Part shown: positions 16,586-23,012 of the stretch, in pieces
Layout: the number at the start of each line of letters is the position of its first letter
How positions within the stretch are numbered: the first letter of the stretch is position 1
From: a bacterium
GTDB lineage: Bacteria; Patescibacteria; Paceibacteria; UBA9973; UBA6065
Assembly: GCA_030680695.1 (NCBI GenBank)
Contig: JAUXUT010000104.1
Coordinates: 1 to 25,361, forward strand
Direction: 5' to 3'
DNA: 25,361 nt
The notes under the pieces: model-generated
The model's database searches: none
What the model saw: only the letters and a program-made list of their open reading frames with translations
What the model was told of the DNA's origin: nothing
Position numbers and translations under genes: made by a program

Positions 16586-16629
16586 AGGAAATTAATACTC
16601 CCTGAATTGAATTCATTAAGCAGGCGATT

Positions 16630-16658
16630 ATGCTATCATGCGGCTGTGCTTTCGTCAA
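16630..16658 (-). promoter_or_regulatory. Probable sigma70-like promoter of the polysaccharide locus
   Basis: On the minus strand TTGACG (16658-16653) and TAGCAT (16635-16630) are separated by exactly 17 bases. The start of transcription would fall near 16623, about 40 bases before the wzz ATG. A GGGAG lies upstream of the ATG, somewhat far away (12 bases). Confidence 0.6.
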
Positions 16659-16708
16659 TAAAAAATCTGGCGAGGGAGCACTCAAAAGTTGTAGATAGCC
16701 CAAAGAAC

Positions 16709-16770
16709 AAACCACTGAGTCACGGAGATTCTTAATAGGCTTTTCTCCGTGTTTCCGTGTCTCAGTGGTT
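16709..16770. repeat. Inverted repeat of a CACTGAG/CACGGAG type
   Basis: AACCACTGAGTCACGGAG at 16710-16727 is nearly complementary to TCCGTGTCTCAGTGGTT at 16754-16770, giving a 17-bp stem with one mismatch; another CTCCGTGT lies in the loop. Sequences of the kind ACCACTGAGACACGGAG are found scattered between genes in several bacterial groups. It separates the wzz promoter region from the fragment-rich region and could act as a transcription terminator. From 16771 to 17013 I see nothing recognisable. Confidence 0.65.
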
Positions 16771-17013
16771 AATATTTTATCTTTGTCATAAAAAACCTAA
16801 CAAACTTTGAGCGCACCATCTGGTGATGCCGCAATTCTCAACAATGCTCGAATACTTCCGTATTGCGCCTGGTAGCGGCAACTTCTGTCACATTTTTGTT
16901 TGGCAACCACAAATAAATCCGTCGCTACGGTTACAAATTGAAATTCACTGATAATCGACAGATCTACATGAAAAATCGAAAGCTCACTTTAGCAGGTATA
17001 CTCAAACAATCTT

Positions 17014-17148
17014 ATGTCAAACTTTATCACCACCAAATGGGAGGTCCTCATCGCGGGCGGGGGCCTGCGGGTTTCTTCGCCGCGATTCGCTGTGCAGAGT
17101 TAAACCCGAAACTGCGTGTGTTGATCATCTAGAAATCCAGCCATCGGG
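17014..17148 (+). pseudogene. N-terminal fragment of a BaiN/HI0933-like FAD oxidoreductase
   Basis: ATG 17014 opens a plus-strand frame reading MSNFITTKWEVLIAGGG. After a one-base frameshift at about 17063 (GGGGGCCTGCGGG, one C short) it continues as PAGFFAAIRCAELNPKLRVLII. Together these form the GxGPAG FAD-binding start of NAD(P)/FAD-dependent oxidoreductases. The expected acidic residue after the strand is replaced by a TAG stop, followed by KSS. Homology then ends. With a frameshift, a nonsense codon and no remainder, it is a dead fragment. It is the only plus-strand gene remnant in the interior of the window. Confidence 0.8.
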
Positions 17149-17210
17149 CGCGGATTTTCTTCTGTAACTTATACACTTCAAACATCTTTACCCCATCCTC
17201 GGTCTGCTCC

Positions 17211-17525
17211 TCACACCTGAACTAGGCAGGGATCATCGCGGATGGAGGCAATCTGCTGTCCCAAATAGGAGAGGGGCGAAAGGCCATGCCAACGCCGCAG
17301 GAGATGATAGGCGGGCGAGGTCAACAAGCGGCAGGCTTCCACTGCCGGAGCCCAATCTGCCCGGCGGATTTCTACGACCATGTCTGCGTTGGGCAACAAG
17401 CCAAAATCCCAGGCGGCGCATAAGCGGGCGAGAAAATCCACGCGATCGGGGATTGTTTCCAACGCGTCGGGGGAATCCACATCCGGGTATAAAGCGCCAT
17501 CCAACCAGGGAGAGTTATTCATCAT
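17211..17525 (-). CDS. Hypothetical protein of about 104 residues
   Basis: I do not recognise this protein. It is acidic and soluble, with MMNNSPWLDGALYPDVDSPD at the start and repeated Trp, Pro and Arg residues (WAPAVEACRLL, LRRWHGLSP). AAGG sits just before ATG 17525, preferred over the GTG at 17540, which overlaps the end of the decayed PIN toxin remnant. It follows the UPF0175/DUF3368 pair on the same strand and may be co-transcribed with it. Nothing ties it to a TA function. Confidence 0.5.
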   Translation of the reverse strand: MMNNSPWLDGALYPDVDSPDALETIPDRVDFLARLCAAWDFGLLPNADMVVEIRRADWAPAVEACRLLTSPAYHLLRRWHGLSPLSYLGQQIASIRDDPCLVQV

Positions 17526-17536
17526 TTCGACCTTGC

Positions 17537-17894
17537 TCACATCGTCCCGACGTTTTTTCGGGAATGCAAGCCTTCATCCTGCAAGAATTTACTCAAAAAC
17601 CAATCCCGAAGCTGTCGCGCCTGGGGTTTCCAACGCCAACATCAACACTTCCGATTCCCCCGCGCCCAAATCGGAAATGAGCGGTAAAGCGCTTTGCCCG
17701 GCAGGGCTTTGTACCATGACCCAATCCAGTTGTGCTAGATCGGGCAAGTCCACTCCAGCAACACGGCCAGCGGCGATTTCATCTACAACAGCGGAAGGCA
17801 CAATAATTTTACCGGCCAGGGCAGGCAAAATATGAAGTTGATCAATTTGATGAAGGTATTGAAATGGGGATGTGTTACAAATGACGTTCGTCAC
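17537..17894 (-). pseudogene. Broken DUF3368 PIN-like toxin
   Basis: The frame to 17589 encodes the first 101 residues of a DUF3368 PIN-domain toxin: ICNTSPFQYLHQI, VPSAVVDEI, VDLPDLAQLDWV and DLGAGESEVLMLALE. The family is normally about 150-160 residues. Right after LETPGA the expected VxLDD acidic motif is missing. In another frame the DNA reads ALRDWFLSKFLQDEG and stops at 17537, which looks like the family C-terminus (ALR-x-GFxLS). I infer an internal deletion with a frameshift that removed part of the nuclease active site, so the toxin is probably inactive. ATG 17894 overlaps the antitoxin stop by four bases. Confidence 0.75.
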
Positions 17895-18154
17895 GAATCT
17901 TGCTCTTTCAAACGAGTCTGGCGTTGGAGCTCTTCTTCGTTGAGTTGAAACGTATCCACTCCGTAGTCTGCCAGCCTTGATAAAAACACTGCTCTGGGTA
18001 CACCGGCAAGGTGCGCGGCAACCCCGGAAGAGAGCTTGCCCATTTCATAAAGTTTCACTGCCGAAGCCATACGAAGCATTACCCCAACCTCCTCGGTAGA
18101 CCCTTTTAAAGCGAATAAAGTTTCGCGCGGGATATTCCAGGTAATCGTGCTCAT
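17891..18154 (-). CDS. UPF0175-family antitoxin
   Basis: An 87-residue protein with MSTITWNIPRETLFAL, MASAVKLYEMGKLSSGVAAHLAG and VPRAVFLSRLADYGVDTFQL, the pattern of UPF0175 small DNA-binding proteins. These are standard partners of DUF3368 PIN toxins, as here. The ATG has a strong AGGAG. It looks intact although its toxin partner is broken. It could still repress its own promoter or neutralise a related toxin elsewhere. Confidence 0.85.
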   Translation of the reverse strand: MSTITWNIPRETLFALKGSTEEVGVMLRMASAVKLYEMGKLSSGVAAHLAGVPRAVFLSRLADYGVDTFQLNEEELQRQTRLKEQDS

Positions 18155-18172
18155 TTTCTTTCTCCTACAGAT

Positions 18173-18430
18173 TTAGGTTGCTTCTTTGCCATCGGTACCC
18201 TCGGTGTCATCGTCCACATATTCCCTATGAGACATCGAGAGACCGGCAAAAGCGCCATGCTTCTCAATATATTCGATCATGGTGTCAAGCAGCCCATCAA
18301 AAAAGGATTTCTCGTCAAGCCCTTTCACAATTTCGATAACGCCATCCATAACCACGCTATACTCCTTCATAGCGGGTTCGTCTAAAATAGTTTGCTCGAC
18401 TCCTGCTTCTGTCATCAGTTCTGTGGTCAC
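18173..18430 (-). CDS. Hypothetical protein upstream of the UPF0175 pair
   Basis: About 85 residues, acidic, with an internal helix (MKEYSVVMDGVIEIVKGLDE, FFDGLLDTMIEYIEKHGAF) and a charged tail (DDDTEGTDGKEAT). I do not recognise a family. I start it at GTG 18430, four bases after GAGGTG; the frame opens at GTG 18442 and there is an internal ATG at 18415. It ends 18 bases before the antitoxin gene, so it is likely the first gene of that operon. Confidence 0.5.
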   Translation of the reverse strand: MTTELMTEAGVEQTILDEPAMKEYSVVMDGVIEIVKGLDEKSFFDGLLDTMIEYIEKHGAFAGLSMSHREYVDDDTEGTDGKEAT

Positions 18431-18623
18431 ATTACACCTCACATCTGTACATACGTTATTGAAATGTTACTCACAAGTCGTTCATCTTATTTTCCTGGCG
18501 GCTCTGCGCCTCTGCGGCTTAAGGACTGGCGCTCTTGCAGGCTGCGTTGAAATTGCAGCTTTTCAAGCAATTCCGATCGCTTCACATTTTACCAAATTTC
18601 GAGAGCGTTGCAATGAGACGCTT

Positions 18624-18900
18624 TGGCTGGGGTTGCTGATCTGGTCATCTACAATGCCTGTCCTCCCACTCGCTCTGCTTCGGGGACTACCGTGACTGGC
18701 GAAGCCGTGCCGAAGGGCGCAGGGTCTCATTTTGCCTGTGCCATTGTAAAACCTTGGTCACAAAACTGTCAGCGCCCATGCTATAGTCCCAACGGGTGCG
18801 AAGAATAGGACACGTCCCCGCCCACAGTTGAGATGTTCTGTTCACCAGCTAGTTTGCTCCTGCCGTAGACGCTCAACATGTCTACCTGTCCGCCGGCGGC
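18624..18900 (-). pseudogene. rmlD fragment A (dTDP-4-dehydrorhamnose reductase remnant)
   Basis: On the minus strand, from right to left, the DNA reads SVYGRSKLAGEQ (the YxxxK active-site region), then after a frameshift ILRTRWDYSMGADSFVTKVL and QWHRQNET. An insertion of about 55 bases of REP-like sequence follows (18662-18720, GACTGGCGAAGCCGTGCCGA). The frame resumes as IVDDQISNPS. This order is the middle of RmlD. The fragment starts at a CCGCCGGCGG palindrome (18890-18899) shared with fragment B. It lacks both ends and cannot make an enzyme. Only REP-like and unassigned sequence lies in 18443-18623. Confidence 0.8.
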
Positions 18901-18946
18901 GGGCCGCGGTTGGAAAATCGCTCGTCACGTCTCCAAATCGCGGCAA

Positions 18947-19171
18947 TTATTTCGTTTCGAAAAGTGAGCGGGGCAAGCCGGATTGTCTGATAATTCCAAG
19001 TAACGTGCCTGTTCTCAGTTCCTGATGATCTGGCACAGGCACGGTTATCGTCGTGTTCCTTTCCTTTTTCTGCATGATGATATGGCTGCCTTTTTGACGA
19101 ACTTGCTCAAAACCATTGTTGAACATTATTTTGCAAACTGCCTTTCCAGAGAGAACTCGTAATTCAGACAT
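18947..19171 (-). CDS. hicA: HicA-like mRNA interferase toxin
   Basis: A 74-residue HicA-type protein with LSGKAVCKIMFNNGFEQVRQ, then KGSHIIMQK, which contains the conserved GSH histidine (His30) of the toxin active site, and TITVPVPDHQELRTGTLLGI, the VPxHxExxxGTL block. It cleaves mRNA and is held in check by HicB. It lies 16 bases downstream of its antitoxin. It looks complete. Confidence 0.9.
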   Translation of the reverse strand: MSELRVLSGKAVCKIMFNNGFEQVRQKGSHIIMQKKERNTTITVPVPDHQELRTGTLLGIIRQSGLPRSLFETK

Positions 19172-19187
19172 GGCAGAACCTGGCTCC

Positions 19188-19430
19188 CTATCTGACTTTG
19201 ATGGCTGGTGCGGTCGGCATAATGGGCATGATGTAGGTTTTCTTCTTTAGCCTGCGCCGAATCTCTGACGGTGATGCGGCTTCAAAAAAACCCTCCACCG
19301 CCTCAAGCAGGTTCAAGCGCGCGTGTTCAACCGTATTGCCTTGACTTACAACGTCAAGTTCGGGGCATGTAGCGACATACTCGTCTCCTTCGCATTCAAT
19401 CAGCGCGGTCAGCTGCAATACTTTTTCCAT
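19188..19430 (-). CDS. hicB: HicB-like antitoxin
   Basis: MEKVLQLTALIECEGDEYVATCPELDVVSQG is the standard HicB partial RNase H-like fold opening, followed by ARLNLLEAVEGFFEAAS. At 80 residues it has no clear C-terminal DNA-binding domain, as in the short HicB type. ATG 19430 has AGGAG seven bases upstream and is preferred over the longer frame to 19469. A TATAAT box on the minus strand at 19463-19458 would start transcription about 20 bases before the ATG. Confidence 0.88.
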   Translation of the reverse strand: MEKVLQLTALIECEGDEYVATCPELDVVSQGNTVEHARLNLLEAVEGFFEAASPSEIRRRLKKKTYIMPIMPTAPAIKVR

Positions 19431-19489
19431 ACTGGTCTCCTGTTTCAATTGACTTTCATTATAAGCCACAAAAGCACGTCAGCGTTCGA

Positions 19490-19642
19490 TTGCCACCTTC
19501 ACCCTTCGGGTACGCTTCGGCAAGCTCAGTGCAGGCTTCGCGGGCAGCGCCGTCTTCCAGGCCTGCCCTGACGGTTCGACTCGCTTTGCGGCTCACCGTG
19601 TCGAAGGGCTTGTCCTGCGACCGAAGGGAGTGTCGAAGGGCG
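19490..19642. repeat. Cluster of REP-like palindromic repeats
   Basis: The stretch is built of short related arms such as CTTCGGCAAGCTCAGTGCAGG (19514-19534), GCGGCTCACCGTGTCGAAGG (near 19590) and GTGTCGAAGGGCGCAGG, characteristic of CTTCGACAxGCTCAGT-type dispersed repeats. Related pieces occur at 18662-18720, 20575-20605, 21405-21425, 22086-22110 and 24674-24697. Here they abut rmlD fragment B exactly where fragments A and C carry their insertions. Confidence 0.7.
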
Positions 19643-19823
19643 CAGGGTCTCATTTTGCCTGGCCCATCCCAAGACCTTGGTCACGAAACTGTCAGCGTCC
19701 ATGCTACAGTCCCAACGGGTGCGCAAAATAAGATATGCCCCACCGGCTTTTTGCATGGCCTGTTCGCCTACGAGTTTGCTCTTTCCATATACATTCAACG
19801 GGGTCAACCTGTCCGCCGGCGGC
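19643..19823 (-). pseudogene. rmlD fragment B
   Basis: The best-preserved fragment in this part of the gene: PPADRLTPLNVYGKSKLVGE, QAMQKAGGAYLILRTRWDC, SMDADSFVTKVLGWARQNET, with the Tyr-x3-Lys of the reductase active site, then the frame runs into REP-like sequence. It starts at the same CCGCCGGCGG palindrome as fragment A (19813-19822). The expected VDDQ region downstream is missing. It lies between the RelE-like module and the HicBA module. Confidence 0.85.
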
Positions 19824-19846
19824 ATTAATTGCGCTGGCTGCGAGGG

Positions 19847-20131
19847 TCAATAGACTTCATCGTGAGTGCCCATGGTCAGCAAAAAGATTTCTTCCTCATT
19901 TGCATTCGGTTTTTTGGCAAACTCAAACAGGATACGGTTATCGAAGTCCACAGTACAAGCCCACACACCGGATAGTTCTCCCTTCAGCTTATGACTGTGA
20001 AGAGTGTGGTAGAAAGGGTCTTCGGCAAGCTGGCGAAGGATGTCTGCGGCTCTCTCTTTCAATGCTGGATCACGCTTTGTGGATCGCTTGAAAGCCCGAA
20101 CGAATGTGGCGCTCCAAACCAGCGTCTTCAC
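19847..20131 (-). CDS. RelE/YafQ-like toxin (second copy)
   Basis: A 94-residue toxin of the RelE/ParE superfamily starting MKTLVWSATFVRAFKRSTKR, with HSHKLKGELSGVWACTVDFD, RILFEF and the C-terminal MGTHDEVY. These match YafQ/RelE-type ribosome-dependent endonucleases with a conserved C-terminal region. ATG 20131 overlaps the antitoxin stop by four bases. It is the intact paralogue of the CTG-start toxin at 14665-14949. It looks functional. Confidence 0.85.
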   Translation of the reverse strand: MKTLVWSATFVRAFKRSTKRDPALKERAADILRQLAEDPFYHTLHSHKLKGELSGVWACTVDFDNRILFEFAKKPNANEEEIFLLTMGTHDEVY

Positions 20132-20346
20132 TCATCCAACTCCCTGATAAGCTCTTCTACTGTGCCGCGTCGTACATCGCCGACTCGATAAAGTTGGCGT
20201 GCTTCAGCAACTTCGGCTGCCAAATCTTTACGCCGAATTTCGATCAAACGCTGGCGAATAATTTCCAATACCAGCATCTGGTCATCTGGCGGCAATTTTT
20301 CAACCGTTTCGATAACATTCTGGAAATAGGATGTCTGTGTTTTCAT
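20128..20346 (-). CDS. Antitoxin of the RelE-like module (second copy)
   Basis: A 72-residue charged protein (MKTQTSYFQNVIETVEKLP, DQMLVLEIIRQRLIEIRRKD, RRGTVEELIRELDE) paralogous to 14946-15170. Such short helical antitoxins accompany RelE-like toxins. GAAAGA precedes the ATG. Antitoxin-first order and a four-base overlap suggest tight coupling. Confidence 0.8.
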   Translation of the reverse strand: MKTQTSYFQNVIETVEKLPPDDQMLVLEIIRQRLIEIRRKDLAAEVAEARQLYRVGDVRRGTVEELIRELDE

Positions 20347-20401
20347 ATCTTTCTTCTCGATTTTTCATCAACTTTCAAAACGAACTTATCCAGCAAACAC
20401 C

Positions 20402-20431
20402 AGTGTTGAAAATTATACCGTGTAGTGTTGA
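20402..20431 (-). promoter_or_regulatory. Candidate promoter and operator of the second RelE-like module
   Basis: On the minus strand TATAAT (20417-20412) lies about 65 bases upstream of the antitoxin ATG. It is flanked by two identical AGTGTTGA direct repeats (plus-strand positions 20402-20409 and 20424-20431) exactly 22 bases apart, two helical turns. A clear -35 is not visible. The repeats would suit autoregulation by an antitoxin, which is an inference. Confidence 0.4.
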
Positions 20432-20533
20432 GGGTGTTGCAAATTGGTGGGGCGGTTTCAAAGCTCTTTGCTGTTCAAGTTAGCTGTGTTGACCGATGGA
20501 GCCCAGACCGATCAAAACCGATGAGTCGGCCAC

Positions 20534-20685
20534 CGCCCAGGTGGGGCTGCTGATCTGGTCAGCTACAATGCGTGTCCTGACTGGCGAAGCCGTGCCGAAG
20601 GGCGCAGGATCTCATTTTTGCATGTCCCATTGTAAGACCTTGGTCACGAAACTGTCAGCGTCCATGCTATAGTCCCAACGGGTGC
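20534..20685 (-). pseudogene. rmlD fragment C
   Basis: The minus strand reads TRWDYSMDADSFVTKVLQW, then a REP-like insertion (about 20574-20606, with GACTGGCGAAGCCGTGCCGA as in fragment A), then IVADQISSPTWA. It begins abruptly inside RTRWDYS and ends after PTWA. The insertion lies at the same codon as in fragment A, so both descend from one interrupted ancestor. It lies between the DUF4258/DUF2283 pair and the RelE-like module. Confidence 0.8.
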
Positions 20686-20737
20686 ATTGAAGCCTGTCGG
20701 CAAGCGCATCCCACGCGGGCCAGTACGCCCAAAAGGT

Positions 20738-20950
20738 TTAGCCGCTTCCCGCAGTCTGAAGCGTGACGGCGAGCTCGCCTGCTTCAATCAGACGTCTGGC
20801 TGAAACATGCAAAAACTCAACGCTAACCGGCTCGCCATCCTCGCCATAACTGATGAGCACCCCGCCTGGTTCTTCAATGGCATCTACCGGCGGCTCATCG
20901 CGCAAGATGAAAAGCAATATATCTGCCTCAGGATCGTAACGAATTCGCAC
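20738..20950 (-). CDS. DUF2283-family protein (probable antitoxin)
   Basis: A 70-residue protein with MRIRYDPEADILLFILRDEP, then GGVLISYGEDGEPVSVEFLHVSARRL, the full pattern of DUF2283 (small beta-rich proteins). It overlaps the end of the DUF4258 gene by 23 bases. DUF2283 genes commonly follow DUF4258 genes and are proposed antitoxins. It appears complete. Confidence 0.88.
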   Translation of the reverse strand: MRIRYDPEADILLFILRDEPPVDAIEEPGGVLISYGEDGEPVSVEFLHVSARRLIEAGELAVTLQTAGSG

Positions 20951-21209
20951 TTTCAGCCTCCTTCCAATACTTCTCTACCTTGCTGGTCCAATATACAGTC
21001 AGTATCTTTCGCTCATTCTTTGCTTCCACAAAAGGTACACGTAACAAACCGTTTCCTCTTCGGCCTTGAGCCACAAATGCGCCAAGATCACCGGGCACAA
21101 CCTGTTCGGGCTTGCTCAACAAATCTTCCACCTCCTGCCGACTAATGCCCAATTTCCTCTCCCACTCTTTTTGACGCTCTGCCGCGTGTTTAGTCCAGAC
21201 GATTTTCAC
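20928..21209 (-). CDS. DUF4258-family protein (probable toxin)
   Basis: About 93 residues: KIVWTKHAAERQKEWERKLG, SRQEVEDLLSKPEQVVPGD, RVPFVEAKNERKILTVYWTS. This is the DUF4258 pattern, related to RelE/BrnT-like folds. GTG 21209 has GGAGG eight bases upstream and gives a family-typical N-terminus; ATG 21224, preceded by CGGA, would add five residues. The toxin-first order with an overlap is typical of the DUF4258/DUF2283 pair. A TATAAT lies on the minus strand at 21253-21248, without a good -35. Confidence 0.83.
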   Translation of the reverse strand: MKIVWTKHAAERQKEWERKLGISRQEVEDLLSKPEQVVPGDLGAFVAQGRRGNGLLRVPFVEAKNERKILTVYWTSKVEKYWKEAESANSLRS

Positions 21210-21307
21210 GTCCCAAGCCTCCATGTTTTCCGGAGCAATTTTTCTTGATTATACCTCCTCACGCCAGACGGGGCAGCGAATTTTGCCTACGGTCTCCCAA
21301 TCCGGCA

Positions 21308-21406
21308 GGAGGCAGACGCCCAGGTGGGATTGCTGATCTGGTCATCTACCACGCGCAAAGCCTCATTCTGCCTTGCCCACTGTAACACCTTTGTTACAAA
21401 ACGGTC
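21308..21406 (-). pseudogene. rmlD fragment D
   Basis: The frame reads RFVTKVLQWARQNEALRVVD and DQISNPTWA without any insertion, so it represents the uninterrupted form of the site split by REP-like DNA in A and C. Its upstream edge joins a piece of REP-like sequence (GCAGCTCACCGTGTCGAAAT, 21405-21424). It ends after PTWA. Only about 33 codons are left. Confidence 0.75.
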
Positions 21407-21548
21407 GCAGCTCACCGTGTCGAAATTGTATCAAAACCATGTTTATAGTTTACTTGTTATTTTGCTTTTTTTGCAGATGCTTTTCACCATACCACCGCTT
21501 CCCTCATTTTTTTTAAGATGATATCCCTGCCCAAGACTGCGGCTATTT

Positions 21549-21912
21549 TCATACTTCATGCATGGCAAGAGCAAGCGCATCCTGCCACTCAGGCAGGCGC
21601 AGATCAAAGATGGTTTCAAAGTGCGCGCAGTCCAATGCAGAAAAAAGCGGGCGTTGTGCCGGCGCGGGGAAATCAGCGGTGCGAGCCGGCTGAATGGAAG
21701 AAACCAAGCCAGGCTCACGTATTGAAGCCAGCGCGATGATCTCCTTCGCCAGCTCAAAACGAGAAACATACCCGCGCCCTGCCAGATGATACACACCGGC
21801 GTTTTTTTCAAAAAAGGCAAATGGGGCATCCCCAGCTTTTGCAAGCAGACGCCCGATCATCTCAGCCAGCGCGCGCGCCCAGGTGGGGTTGCCCACTTGA
21901 TCATCCACCACA
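21549..21912 (-). pseudogene. rmlD fragment E (C-terminal third)
   Basis: Starting within VVDDQVGNPTWARALAEMIG the frame continues through GVYHLAGRGYVSRFELAKEI, SIQPARTADFPAPAQRPLFS and ALDC to a natural stop at 21549. This is the C-terminal substrate-binding part of dTDP-4-dehydrorhamnose reductase (the P-A-x-R-P-x-x-S block is typical). The 5' side joins an IS3-type orfA start, so an insertion or later deletion removed the rest. It is about 120 codons of a gene normally near 290-300. The stretch 21407-21548 holds nothing else. Confidence 0.85.
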
Positions 21913-22047
21913 CTCCGACTTCGGTTTCTTTCAGGAGGGTGACGATCTGGCTTTCTGAAAACTTTGATTTCTTCATGTGGATCTCTCCTAGCTCTATTTT
22001 GCCATGAGTTTTCCACTTTCCACTGGTATGATTTTACGGGAGGCTTA
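21913..22047 (-). mobile_element. IS3-family element remnant (end plus start of orfA)
   Basis: ATG 21976, preceded by AGGAGAG, opens MKKSKFSESQIVTLLKETEV and GV, the classic N-terminus of IS3-family OrfA (helix-turn-helix). It then runs directly into rmlD fragment E. Upstream, CCTCCCGTAAAATCATACC at about 22024-22043 resembles the terminal region of IS3 elements (CCCGTAAAATxxATAC). Everything else of the element is gone. Confidence 0.7.
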
Positions 22048-22085
22048 CCCCGCGAAACTCGGCTTCCAACTCGTCCCTGCCTAAA

Positions 22086-22110
22086 CCTGTACTGAGCCTG
22101 CTGAAGTGCG
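22086..22110. repeat. REP-like repeat
   Basis: CCTGTACTGAGCCTGCTGAAG matches the repeat at 24674-24697 (TGTACTGAGCCTGTCGAAG) and, inverted, the one at 19514-19534. Between here and the NUDIX stop (22111-22315) no gene or clear signal is visible. Confidence 0.65.
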
Positions 22111-22315
22111 CCAGGGTGGAACAGCAAAAGGCGTCCTCGTATTGAAGATGTCTTGTTTGCGTTTAATCGCCTGCAAGATTTGACCTGAATTTTCGCTCTG
22201 CGCTTGACGTTCAGAGTGAATTCGCATGGAATGACCCATCAGAAGACGAACACAGGGGCACTTGCGATGAAGTTGTTTCTTAGGATGCCGTGTTGGGCAA
22301 CAGATATAAAAAGCA

Positions 22316-23008
22316 TCAAATTTGACCAGCCAATTTAGCGCGTGCATAAGCAGCGATAGTAAAACCATCTGTGATTTTGTCATCGCGAATTAAATTTTCA
22401 AATTCTGATGATGTTACCAATATAAATCTGTCTATTCCTTCTTGGTGTGCTGGCTTACCTATCGAGTTAAGCCGTGCGAAAAATAAGCGGACAGGTTGTC
22501 CCTCAAAACTAGAATTGTTGTGCATAGTTCCTAAATCTGTGAGTTCGCCTATTTGCGCGCCGATTTCTTCTTGTAACTCGTTTGCCGCTTGCTTATCAGC
22601 AGATATTCCTGGTTCGCCGTATCCTCTTGGAACTTCAAGATGCCAAGAACGAGTAGCGTGCCGAAATTGATGAAGGAGGAGAATTTTTTCATTCATACAA
22701 GCCATTACTACCACACCCTGCCCTCCGCTAAAATCGGCACGATTGATAAACCGAATATAACCATTCTTTGTCGAATCAGGAAATTCTACTAAGTCGCGAA
22801 TAAGCAAAACATAAGGATCTTCAATTACAACACCGATTTCAGCCCATTCAATTGGTAGTCCCTTCTGTTGAAGTTCTGCGCGCCTTTCCTTCTGCCACGC
22901 CACGATGATAGAGGGGTTGACAATAATCTTTAGCGGTGCATTTTCATTTTTGAACATCAAGGGGTTGCTTTGCATTAAAGAAAAATATTCTTCAAGGGCG
23001 TGCTCCAT
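22316..23008 (-). CDS. NUDIX hydrolase (ADP-ribose pyrophosphatase-like)
   Basis: A 230-residue protein with a C-terminal NUDIX domain. RADFSGGQGVVVMACM opens the fold, LLLHQFRHATRSWHLEVPRG precedes the NUDIX box, GYGEPGISADKQAANELQEEIGA. The catalytic ELxEExG part is intact. The first glutamate and the arginine of the consensus (Gx5Ex7REUxEExGU) appear as Ile and Asn. QFR and EVPRG resemble ADP-ribose pyrophosphatases. The first 90 residues are an extra N-terminal part I do not recognise. It starts four bases after the stop of the 525-residue gene, so the two form one unit. Substrate unproved. Confidence 0.82.
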   Translation of the reverse strand: MEHALEEYFSLMQSNPLMFKNENAPLKIIVNPSIIVAWQKERRAELQQKGLPIEWAEIGVVIEDPYVLLIRDLVEFPDSTKNGYIRFINRADFSGGQGVVVMACMNEKILLLHQFRHATRSWHLEVPRGYGEPGISADKQAANELQEEIGAQIGELTDLGTMHNNSSFEGQPVRLFFARLNSIGKPAHQEGIDRFILVTSSEFENLIRDDKITDGFTIAAYARAKLAGQI

Positions 23009-23012
23009 AATA

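Noticed and set aside
18447..21548. CRISPR array suggested by regularly recurring similar segments
   Set aside because: The repeats are 100-280 bp pieces of a protein-coding gene with unequal spacing and TA genes between, not short direct repeats with uniform spacers.
18624..21912. Integron-like cassette array
   Set aside because: No integrase gene is present in the window, and the spacers are rmlD coding fragments rather than attC-like folded sites.
22081..22383. Minus-strand frame of 100 residues downstream of the NUDIX gene
   Set aside because: It overlaps the end of the NUDIX gene, contains a REP-like repeat and shows no recognisable domain.
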